Positions 46,359-53,507 of a stretch of 64,000 bases of DNA are shown piece after piece. Position numbers and translations under genes: made by a program. Position 1 is the stretch's first letter. Every line of letters begins with the position of its first letter. This DNA is from Streptomyces prunicolor NBRC 13075 (GTDB lineage Bacteria > Actinomycetota > Actinomycetes > Streptomycetales > Streptomycetaceae). Under the pieces are notes generated by a model that worked only from the letters and a program-made list of their open reading frames with translations, made no database searches and was not told where the DNA came from. The DNA is taken from assembly GCF_000367365.1 (NCBI RefSeq), contig NZ_BARF01000025.1, positions 186,001-250,000 of the forward strand, written 5' to 3'.

Positions 46359-46612
46359 ATGAGCAAGGTGAGTGCCGTGCGGAGCGTGGCAGCCGGCGGA
46401 GACGTCCGCATCGTCACCCTGAACCGCCCCGACCGACCGAACGGCGTGTCCGAGGAACTGCGCCGACGACTGCCGGAGGTGTGGCGCGAACTCGCGGACG
46501 ACACCAAGGCCCGGGCTGTCGTCCTCACGGGCGCGGGACTCGTGTTCAGCGCGGGCGGCGACTTCGACCACCTGTTGCGGCACCACACCGACCCGGATCT
46601 GCGGGAGAGGTC
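46359..46612 (+). pseudogene. Enoyl-CoA hydratase N-terminal fragment
   Basis: About 85 residues match the start of a crotonase: VRIVTLNRPDRPNGVSEEL, then AVVLTGAGLVFSAGGDF with the oxyanion-hole Gly-Gly-Asp segment. The remaining two thirds are absent, replaced by an acyl-CoA dehydrogenase tail in another frame. Confidence 0.72.
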
Positions 46613-46756
46613 TATACGTTGTTCGGCGGGTACGGCTACGGCTACATACTGAAATACCCCGTTGTCCGGCCCTACGCGGACTCATGCATCACCCGCATCT
46701 ACGCCGGGACCAGCGAGGTCATGAAGGTCATCATCGCCAAGTCCCCCGGATTGTGA
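46611..46756 (+). pseudogene. Acyl-CoA dehydrogenase C-terminal fragment
   Basis: About 48 residues match the end of an acyl-CoA dehydrogenase: LFGGYGYGYILKYPVVRPY, then RIYAGTSEVMKVIIAKSPGL and a natural stop. The first 330 or so residues expected for the family are gone. Confidence 0.75.
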
Positions 46757-46766
46757 GGCGGTTACG

Positions 46767-47528
46767 GTGCCGGACTTCTCGAGCAGACCAGGTGTCGCGT
46801 TCGTGGCGGGCGGCTCGGGCGGTGTCGGGGCTGCGGTCGTCCGACTCCTCGCCGAGCGCGGCAGCGACATCGTCCTCACCTACCGGACCAACCGGGATGC
46901 GGCGGACGCAGTCGCGGCCGAGGTCACGAAACTGGGCCGTCAAGTCCGCTCGATTCGACTGGACCTGACCGACGAGTCCGCCACAGCGGAGGCCGTGTCC
47001 GAGCCGGCCCGTGGCATCCACACCCTCGTGTACGCGGCGGGCCCACACGTACCGATGCGGCACCTGAGCAAGGTGTCGCCGAGCGAGTACCGCGCGCAAC
47101 TCGAAGGTGACGCCGTGGCGTTCTTCAACCTGGTGCATCCCGCACTGCCGTTGCTGCGCGAGAGCCGGGGCAACATCGTCGCCGTGACGACGGTCGCCAC
47201 CCGCCGCTTCCCGGTTCGGGACGGACTGTCGTCGGGCGCGAAGGGCGCGGTCGAGGCGGTGGCCCGGGCGCTGGCCGCCGAGGAGGGTCGGTACGGCGTC
47301 CGCGTGAACTGTGTGGCGCCCGGCATGCTCAACGACGGTATCGCCGGCCGTCTGATCAGCTCCGGCGAACTGGACGAGGCCGCGCTCGCCGTCACCCGGC
47401 GCAACATCCCGCTGCGCCGCTTCGGCGATGCGACCGACATCGCGGAGGCGGTCGCGTTCCTCGCCTCGGACCGGGCCGGGTTCATCACCGGGCAGGCATT
47501 GGGAGTTGACGGAGGGTACAGCGTGTAG
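46767..47528 (+). CDS. Short-chain dehydrogenase/reductase (SDR)
   Basis: A protein of 253 residues of classical SDR length. The cofactor motif reads AGGSGGVGAA; VYAAG stands where NNAG is usual; DGLSSGAKGAVEAVA occupies the active-site stretch where YxxxK is expected, and the catalytic Tyr appears replaced by Leu while Lys is kept. The end is canonical (GQALGVDGGYSV). Loss of the Tyr could mean loss of activity. It is the only full-length gene among several catabolic fragments and directly follows the acyl-CoA dehydrogenase remnant. Confidence 0.82.
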   Translation: MPDFSSRPGVAFVAGGSGGVGAAVVRLLAERGSDIVLTYRTNRDAADAVAAEVTKLGRQVRSIRLDLTDESATAEAVSEPARGIHTLVYAAGPHVPMRHLSKVSPSEYRAQLEGDAVAFFNLVHPALPLLRESRGNIVAVTTVATRRFPVRDGLSSGAKGAVEAVARALAAEEGRYGVRVNCVAPGMLNDGIAGRLISSGELDEAALAVTRRNIPLRRFGDATDIAEAVAFLASDRAGFITGQALGVDGGYSV

Positions 47529-48027
47529 GTCACACAGGGGCGATGCGCCGACCTGCCATGTATGCGGCACGGACCAGCTCCCCGGACAGCGCGCGGAGGG
47601 CCTCGCGCAGCGGTACGCGCAGCCGGCACAGGTCGGCGGCCGGCCTATCCGTCAACCAGCATGTCCGGCCCGCGCGTTGGGGCTCTCCGGTGAACAGCCG
47701 CAGAGCCACCCCGGGTGGTCCTCACGGAAGGCCGGCAGGCGGGTGGCAGGGGCCGGTGTGCGGGTGGCGGAGGGGGCCGGGAGATCCCGCCGGAGACGGT
47801 GGAGCCTCCGGAGTGGATGGCGAGGGCCGCCGTCCTCCTCGCGGGCCAGGACGCCGTCGGCCTCACAGGTACCGTTCGACACTCGGAATCCCTTGCCCAA
47901 AAGGCAGTTGGCCTGCACACGGCGCGGGATGCGCATGACTGTCCGGCATCATCCGGGGCACTCGGGAGACAACGGCGCAGCCACCGGGATCACCGGTGGC
48001 TCGCCGTCTATCCGGAGGGGTTAACAG
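47529..48027. other. Gene-poor stretch with possible regulator remnant
   Basis: There is no convincing intact gene in these 499 bases. On the minus strand around 47640-47740, LPAFREDHPG in one frame and VALRLFTGEP in the next, read together, resemble part of a LysR substrate-binding domain, which would be another decayed gene. The middle is purine-rich on the plus strand. Low confidence in the LysR reading. Confidence 0.35.
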
Positions 48028-48213
48028 ATGCTCGCATTCGTAGCGGCCGCACTTTTCTTCATCGCCTTCATCATCCGTATCACCGAGACATCGACCCAGA
48101 TCGTCTTCAGCTCGACGAGCCTCATGCTTCTCGGGCTCGCCTTCCTGGCCGCGCATTCGGCCGGTGTAGGGTCGGGCTGGTCCGCCCGGCGCAGCACCGG
48201 ACGCCGACGCTGA
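48028..48213 (+). CDS. Small two-helix membrane protein
   Basis: A protein of 61 residues with two hydrophobic segments (LAFVAAALFFIAFIIRI and SLMLLGLAFLAAHSAGVGSG) and a basic C-terminus, SARRSTGRRR. GGAGGGG stands seven bases before the ATG, which makes translation likely. Similar small membrane proteins of unknown role are widespread in streptomycetes. Confidence 0.75.
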   Translation: MLAFVAAALFFIAFIIRITETSTQIVFSSTSLMLLGLAFLAAHSAGVGSGWSARRSTGRRR

Positions 48214-48231
48214 GGAAGCGGCGCGCTCCCG

Positions 48232-48420
48232 CACCGCCGAGACCCCACCACCGACGAGAACGTCGACTCCGGAAACGAAAGCGGCCTCGTCCGACAACAG
48301 AAGCGCAACCACAGCCGCAACGTCCTCGGCCCGGCCCGTCCGCCCGAGCGGCGTCTGCTCCACCAGAGCAGCCACGGCGGGTTGGGCCGAGGCATCCTGC
48401 CCCCCGAGGAGAACCTCCTG
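48232..48420 (-). pseudogene. SDR C-terminal fragment
   Basis: On the minus strand about 63 residues match the end of a second short-chain dehydrogenase: VEQTPLGRTGRAEDVAAVVA, then LLSDEAAFVSGVDVLVGGG. Neither an N-terminal cofactor domain nor the usual stop is present. Confidence 0.7.
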
Positions 48421-48438
48421 CCATCCGGACGGACAGCG

Positions 48439-48457
48439 ATGAGAATATCATTCTCAT
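48439..48457. promoter_or_regulatory. 19-bp inverted repeat upstream of the TetR gene
   Basis: ATGAGAAT and ATTCTCAT flank a 3-bp spacer, about 90 bp upstream of the TetR start. It is a plausible autoregulatory operator. It resembles a Fur half-site pair but with spacer 3 instead of 1. Confidence 0.5.
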
Positions 48458-48546
48458 AACACGCACGCCCGGATCTCGCACTTGCGCCTTCTTCTTCTCC
48501 CAAGAACGCCAAGGCGTTACCGCTGAAGTGGACTATCGTTCTTCAT

Positions 48547-49212
48547 GTGACAGATGCCCCCGAAGAACAACCAGCCTGGCGCCAGCGCGCCGTTGAGCGT
48601 TCCACCCGTGCCGCCAAGCTCCGCGCCGAACAACGTGTGCAGCGCTTCCTGGACGCGGCGCAGGAACTCATCATGGAGAAGCGGACGACAGAATTCACCG
48701 TCCAGGAGGTCGTGGACCGCTCCAAACAGTCACTGCGCAGCTTCTACCAGCACTTCGACGGCAAACACGAGCTGCTGCTCGCCCTGTTCGAGGACGCGCT
48801 GTCCAAGTCGGCGGCGGAGATCCGCGAAACGGCCGGCGCCCAGTCGGATCCACTCCAGGCGCTGCGGCTCGGCGTGACGATGCTGTTCGAGCAGTCGTTG
48901 TCCAACCCCGGTGTGGAGCGCCCCCTGTTCAGCGACTTCGCGCTCCAACTCCTCGTGAAGGATCCCGCCCAGGTGGCGACCGCTCAACTCCCCCTGCATC
49001 AGGTGTTCACGGAGTTGCTCCAGCAGGCCGAGGACGCCGGCGTCATCCCCGCCGGGAAGCCCCGGCGGCAGGCCTCGATCCTGGTGCAGACGGTCATGTT
49101 CGTCGCACAGGGCAACGGAGTTCCGGCCGGCAGCCACGCGGCCCCGGTCACCGCCGAGGAGTTCTGGCAGTTCTGTCTCGGTGGCCTCTCGGGCGTCTCC
49201 GTGCGCAACTGA
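48547..49212 (+). CDS. TetR-family transcriptional regulator
   Basis: A protein of 221 residues. The HTH reads FTVQEVVDRSKQSLRSFYQHFDGKHELL, typical TetR, preceded by an unusually long basic 30-residue arm. The C-terminal ligand domain is helical and unassigned. It stands between fragments of acyl-CoA and dehydrogenase genes, so it may be the surviving regulator of a lost catabolic cluster. GTG 48547 start. Confidence 0.88.
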   Translation: MTDAPEEQPAWRQRAVERSTRAAKLRAEQRVQRFLDAAQELIMEKRTTEFTVQEVVDRSKQSLRSFYQHFDGKHELLLALFEDALSKSAAEIRETAGAQSDPLQALRLGVTMLFEQSLSNPGVERPLFSDFALQLLVKDPAQVATAQLPLHQVFTELLQQAEDAGVIPAGKPRRQASILVQTVMFVAQGNGVPAGSHAAPVTAEEFWQFCLGGLSGVSVRN

Positions 49213-49299
49213 CGGACGGCGGTCGGCCATCTGACGGCTCAATTGACGCTCTCCACAGCAGAGAGTGCGGCTCTCTCCCATCGGAACGAGGGGTGGGCG

Positions 49300-50120
49300 A
49301 TGACCGAGCCGCTACGGCATGGAGTGCAGCGCTACCGGGTCGCGCAGTGGGTCACCGGGAACATCGGGGCCCGCACGATGCGTGCCGTACTGGAGCATCC
49401 GAACCTGACCTTGGCCGGGGGGGTACGTCCATACGCCGGCCAAAGCGGGCCTGGATACTGGTGAGTTGAGCGGGGTCGGGTTCGACGCGACCGGTGTGCT
49501 CGCGACGCACGACATCGACGAAATCCTGGCGCTCGGCGCCGACTGCGCCCTCCACACCCCGCGCGACTGCGATTTCGGCGAGGTGTGCACGCTGCTCTCG
49601 CCAGGGGTGAACGTCGTGTCTACACGCGGCGAGTTCCATCACGCGCGAGCAACGCCCGGCGGACTGCGCGACAACTTCGGCCCGTCGTTGCGGCTGCTCA
49701 CCGAGGCGCTCTCGGTACCGCTCGACTCGGTGGAGGCGGTCGGCGAGGTCGCAACTGCCCGCCACCCCACCTGAATTATCCCGGGCACGCTGCCCGTGGG
49801 CACCGTAGCCGCGCAGCGGATCACCGTGTCCGTACTGCGCAGAGGCCAACCCTTGCTGCGGTTCCGCGCCAACTGGCACTGCACCACCGCCCTCGACCCC
49901 GCCTGGGATCTCCGCGCGACCGGCCGGCATGTTTCGGTCGAGGGGGGACGCACCGCTCGACGTCGACCTGAGGTTCCGCGTGCCCCTCGACCGGATGGCC
50001 GCGATGTCCCCGCTCCACACCGCGAACCGTGCGGAGAACGCCGTGCCGTTCGTCTGCGCGGCAGCCCCCGGAATCCGGTACACGGCCGACCTCCCGCAGA
50101 TCGTCGCCGACCCCGGGTGA
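49300..50120 (+). pseudogene. DapB-like NAD(P)H-dependent amine dehydrogenase, multiply disrupted
   Basis: Read across frames, the segments YRVAQWVTGNIGARTMRAVL, DTGELSGVGFDATGVLATHD, GVNVVSTRGEF, IIPGTLPVGTVAAQRITV and NAVPFVCAAAPGIRYTADLP give the mycobacterial-type dihydrodipicolinate-reductase-like protein, normally about 350 residues. Lesions: an extra G in the G7 run at 49417-49423, loss of roughly 80 codons after GEFHHAR, a TGA at 49772, and an extra G in the G6 run at 49942-49947. It cannot make an intact product. Confidence 0.82.
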
Positions 50121-50145
50121 AGTCGGCGCGACCCGCACCCGGAGC

Positions 50146-50667
50146 TCAGGCCGTGACGGCCGACGCCGCGACCTCCGGCTCGCCGTCGTCCTCGATCGAG
50201 TACTTCAGGAAGTCGTCGACCATGCGGTGGAACAGCGTTGCCAGTTGCTGCAGTTCGTCCGTCGACCACTCCGAAAGGGCCATTTGCATTCCGCGCGCAC
50301 CGGCGTCCCGGACACTGCTGACGGCCTTCCGGCCGGCCTCGGTCAGTTCGATCCGCTGGGCTCGGCGGTCGTCGGGGTCGGGCACGCGGGTGACGTATCC
50401 GGACTTCTGCAGCTGCTGCACCGTCCGCGTGACATGCGAGGCCTCGACCCCGAGGCGATGCGCCAGTTCCCCCGGGCGCAGCGGGTCGGAGTCGGCGACC
50501 TGCCGCAGCAACGCCACCGCCGCACGGTCCAGCGGCACACCGGCGAGGGCCATGAGCCGGTCGTGCTGGCGCGCGCGCGTGCTCAGGTAGGTGATCCGAG
50601 TGAGGGCTCGCTCGATCTCGGTCACCTCCGGGGAGGCGGGGGCTTCGGGGATCGGTGGTGTGGACAT
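50146..50667 (-). CDS. MarR-family transcriptional regulator
   Basis: A protein of 173 residues with the MarR winged helix: LRPGELAHRLGVEASHVTRTVQQLQ and the wing VPDPDDRRAQRIELTEAG. ATG 50667 or GTG 50676 could start it; neither has a clear ribosome site. An inverted repeat lies about 20 bp upstream, where an autorepressor would bind. MarR proteins respond to phenolic or oxidant ligands; the target may also be the neighbouring esterase or the decayed gene. Confidence 0.9.
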   Translation of the reverse strand: MSTPPIPEAPASPEVTEIERALTRITYLSTRARQHDRLMALAGVPLDRAAVALLRQVADSDPLRPGELAHRLGVEASHVTRTVQQLQKSGYVTRVPDPDDRRAQRIELTEAGRKAVSSVRDAGARGMQMALSEWSTDELQQLATLFHRMVDDFLKYSIEDDGEPEVAASAVTA

Positions 50668-50692
50668 GGGACCCACTTTACCATATCGTTGC

Positions 50693-50710
50693 GTAACTAA
50701 AGTAAGTTAC
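50693..50710. promoter_or_regulatory. Inverted repeat at the MarR promoter
   Basis: GTAACT (50693-50698) and AGTTAC (50705-50710) with a 6-bp spacer form an 18-bp dyad in an AT-rich patch just upstream of the MarR start. Size and position suit a MarR dimer. Confidence 0.55.
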
Positions 50711-50810
50711 TGCATTCGTTTGGCGCGCCTACTGCGGAGAGACTACTTCCCTGGTATTCAGCGGCTTCTCCGCACCCGCTCCCCGCCCCGTTCCCGTCCC
50801 CGCGCCCACC

Positions 50811-50835
50811 TCACCTCACCTCACCTCACCTCACC
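50811..50835. repeat. Pentanucleotide repeat (TCACC)5
   Basis: Five perfect TCACC copies plus a partial one lie between the MarR promoter and the esterase stop codon, seven bases past the esterase end. No role is evident. Confidence 0.85.
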
Positions 50836-50841
50836 GAAGCG

Positions 50842-52494
50842 TCACCAGGGCTTCTGGCTCGCGAAGAACCGCTCGAAGAAGTCCACCTTGGCCGCGTCCG
50901 CGAGGGCGAGCGGGCCGAACCGGTCGCCGAGTTCCATCGCGGTCGCGAAGCGGTGGTTCGCCGCGGGCCAGCGGGTGAGACCGTGGCCGTTGGGGTCACC
51001 GTGGGTCGCGAAGTTCACCACGTAGTCGGACAGGGTGTCGGCGACCTCGCGGTCCGCGTCGGTCCAGGGCAGGTTCGTGGCGTAGAGGTTGTCGAAGATG
51101 TAGTTGATCTCCGAACCGTGGTACGCGCCACGGGAGTTGGCGCCGGTCGCGGTCGGCGGGACATGCTCCCAGTAGTACGTGAAGACCGGGCTCTTCGCCG
51201 TCTTCGCCCACTCGGCCGCCCACAGGTTGGCGGAGACGCGCGAGCCCTCGCGGGCGGAGGCGTTGCGGGCCTGGCCCGCCTCCGTGTCGGTGGTGGCGGG
51301 GTAGAGCTTCAGGAACTCGTCGGCGAGAGTGCCGTACTCCTTCTCCGCAGTGCTCTCGTAGTCCGTGAGCTTCACGGTCGGGCTCGGGGAGGCGCCGTTC
51401 TCGTCCTTGTTGCCGCCGGCCAGCACGGGCACGTCGTTCAAGTGGCCACCCGCCAGGGCCTGTTCGTACGTCCACGGCTTGACCCAGCCGTCGAGGACCG
51501 GGCGGAACTCCGGCGGGTTGCCGTTCACCGGTCCGCTGACCGAGGTGTCGCTCGCGTTCTGACCCGCCATCAACTTGGCGCTGTCCAGGGCCCGGAGAGC
51601 GGTCGGCGAGGTGGCGCCGAGTGCGGTGACGTACGCGGTGCCCTGACTCTCCGCCGTTTCCAGCGTGCGGTACGACGCCGCCAGCGCCGCGATCTCGGGG
51701 TCGCCGGTGGCGCAGGCGCCACCGCTCTCGGAGATCGCGCCCTGGAACAGGCCCTTGGCGAGCGGGGAGTAGATGAGGTGCATCACCGAGGCACCGCCCG
51801 CCGACTGGCCGGCGATCGTCACGCGGTTCGGGTCGCCGCCGAACGCGGAGATGTTGCGCCGTACCCAGCGCAGGGCCGAAATCTGGTCCAGGAGACCGTA
51901 GTTGCCCGACGCCCCGTGGCCGGACTCGACGCTGAGTTCGGGGGTGGAGAGGAAACCGAACGCGCCGGTGCGGTAGTTGAGGGTCACCACGACCAGGCCC
52001 TTGGCGGCGAGACCCGCGCCGTCGAAGCCCGGGTCGGAGGCGTAGCCGCCGGTGAACCGGCCGCCGTAGATCCAGACCAGGACCGGGCGCTTCTCGCGTG
52101 AACTCGCCGCGCCGGTCCAGACGTTGAGGTTGAGGCAGTCCTCGCTCATGGTGACCGAGGCCGAACCCATCATCTGTTGGGGGCAGATGTCCCCGAAGGT
52201 GTCCGCGGCACGCACGCCCGTCCAGGAGTTGGCCCGCTGCGGCGGACGCCAGCGGTTGTCGCCCGCCGTGGTCGCCGCGTACGGCAGGCCCTTGAACACG
52301 GTGACTCCGGAGACGAGCGAGGCCACGCCGGACACGCGGCCGGTGTCGATCCGGAGCGGGCCGGTGAGCGGGGTTCCGGAGGTCGTGCGGTCCGCCGCGC
52401 CGGCACTCGCTCCCGTACCGACGAGTGCGGCCGTCGCGGCGACGGTCAGCGACCCGTTGAGGAAGGTCCGACGGTTCATGGCGTTCGAAAGCAT
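50842..52494 (-). CDS. Secreted type-B carboxylesterase
   Basis: A protein of 550 residues. The N-terminus NRRTFLNGSLTVAATAALVG is a twin-arginine signal. The mature part has the esterase/lipase blocks EDCLNLNVW, GQSAGGASV (catalytic Ser) and the Glu and His regions (KDENG and RGAYHGSEINYIF). Length is normal for the family. GGAG stands six bases before ATG 52494. Extracellular ester hydrolysis; substrate unknown. Confidence 0.9.
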   Translation of the reverse strand: MLSNAMNRRTFLNGSLTVAATAALVGTGASAGAADRTTSGTPLTGPLRIDTGRVSGVASLVSGVTVFKGLPYAATTAGDNRWRPPQRANSWTGVRAADTFGDICPQQMMGSASVTMSEDCLNLNVWTGAASSREKRPVLVWIYGGRFTGGYASDPGFDGAGLAAKGLVVVTLNYRTGAFGFLSTPELSVESGHGASGNYGLLDQISALRWVRRNISAFGGDPNRVTIAGQSAGGASVMHLIYSPLAKGLFQGAISESGGACATGDPEIAALAASYRTLETAESQGTAYVTALGATSPTALRALDSAKLMAGQNASDTSVSGPVNGNPPEFRPVLDGWVKPWTYEQALAGGHLNDVPVLAGGNKDENGASPSPTVKLTDYESTAEKEYGTLADEFLKLYPATTDTEAGQARNASAREGSRVSANLWAAEWAKTAKSPVFTYYWEHVPPTATGANSRGAYHGSEINYIFDNLYATNLPWTDADREVADTLSDYVVNFATHGDPNGHGLTRWPAANHRFATAMELGDRFGPLALADAAKVDFFERFFASQKPW

Positions 52495-52566
52495 GGGGGG
52501 CTCCCTGGTCTAGGTACTTGCGAACGTAAATTCCGCCGACCGGGAACGCCAACAATATTGTCAACT

Positions 52567-53310
52567 TCAGAGCGGATCCACAGCATGCTCCCGCAGCGGC
52601 CCCACGGACAGGCCGCGCCGCGCGCAGGTGTCGAGGATGCGGGGCACGGCGCCGAGCGTGGCGCGCCAACTGCCGGGTGCCGAGGTGCAGTCGGAGTCGT
52701 GCAGCAGGACGGTGCCGCCACCGCGCAGGTCTCCGGTGACCGTCCGGTGCACCGACTCGGGTGTGGCACGCGCCCGCCAGTCCTCGCCCCAGGCCGTCCA
52801 CAGCACCGGCGTGAGGTCCAGGCGGCGGGCCGCGAGATGGACGGCGGTCGACATCACGCCGTAGGGCGGCCGGAAGAGCCGTGGCGCACACCCGGTGAGG
52901 TCGCCGACCGTGTCCCGGGCGCGGGCCAGGTCGTCGTAGGTGGCGCGGGGGCCGCGCAGCAGCAGCGGGCGGTGCAGCCAGCCGTGAACGGCGATCTCAT
53001 GTCCGGCAGCGGCGATCTCGCGGACCAGACCGGGGGCGCGTACGGCTTGGTTACCGAGGAGGAAGAACGTGGCATGCACCCGGCGCTCGTCAAGCAGCCG
53101 TAGGAACAACGGAGTTGACAGCCGGTCCGGCCCGTCGTCGAAGGTGAGCGCCACGTGGTCCGGCCGACCGCGACCGGAGAGGCGGGGCATGACGCGGTTG
53201 CGCAGCGGGCCGTAGGTGGAGAGGACGGGGGCGGCATACGCAGCGGCGAGGACCGGGAGTGCGGGGAGGGCTGCGCGGGCGGTCGTACGGAGGAGGCGGG
53301 TGGCGGTCAT
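52567..53310 (-). CDS. Polysaccharide deacetylase (NodB homology)
   Basis: A protein of 247 residues. A membrane or signal segment (residues 10-30) precedes a NodB domain: ALTFDDGPDR (catalytic Asp and metal Asp), HGWLHRPLLLRG (an H-x4-H version of the metal His motif), RLFRPPYG (motif 3) and LLHDSD (motif 5). It removes acetyl groups from a surface glycan. Its ATG overlaps the stop of the 66-codon ORF upstream, so it belongs to the glycosyltransferase operon under the BlaI-type operators. Confidence 0.88.
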   Translation of the reverse strand: MTATRLLRTTARAALPALPVLAAAYAAPVLSTYGPLRNRVMPRLSGRGRPDHVALTFDDGPDRLSTPLFLRLLDERRVHATFFLLGNQAVRAPGLVREIAAAGHEIAVHGWLHRPLLLRGPRATYDDLARARDTVGDLTGCAPRLFRPPYGVMSTAVHLAARRLDLTPVLWTAWGEDWRARATPESVHRTVTGDLRGGGTVLLHDSDCTSAPGSWRATLGAVPRILDTCARRGLSVGPLREHAVDPL

Positions 53311-53507
53311 TGGGGACGCCCCTTCGTGGAGCTCGCGGCGGACGCGGTGTGGACGCGCGGCGCGGCGCAGACGGTCGCAAGCAGAAGGCCTACGGTCGTC
53401 ATGCGTGCCACCGTCCTCGCGGAACCCGCGGCGGACGGGGTGCGCCCGACAACGGAGTTGCGCGATGCGGCACACGCGGCCGTAAGAAGAAGGTCCACGT
53501 CGCTCAT
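53307..53507 (-). CDS. 66-residue coupled small ORF with internal duplication
   Basis: Its ATG overlaps the glycosyltransferase TGA and its own TGA overlaps the deacetylase ATG (both ATGA). The product begins MSDVDLLLTAACAASRNS, and a similar MTTVGLLLATVCAAPRVH starts at residue 36, so it contains two hydrophobic signal-like segments. GAAGGGG precedes its start, and the same CACGAAGGGGCG string precedes the deacetylase start. It looks like a duplication of a start-plus-signal-peptide unit. Unknown function; coding status unproven but the coupling is strong. Confidence 0.55.
   Translation of the reverse strand: MSDVDLLLTAACAASRNSVVGRTPSAAGSARTVARMTTVGLLLATVCAAPRVHTASAASSTKGRPQ

Noticed and set aside
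48439..48457. A Fur/IdeR iron box
   Set aside because: The halves resemble Fur 7-mers but the spacer is 3 bp instead of 1, the sequence does not match the actinobacterial iron box, and no iron gene adjoins it. Kept only as a general operator candidate.
50811..50835. CRISPR-like array
   Set aside because: It is an uninterrupted pentamer microsatellite with no spacers and no cas genes.
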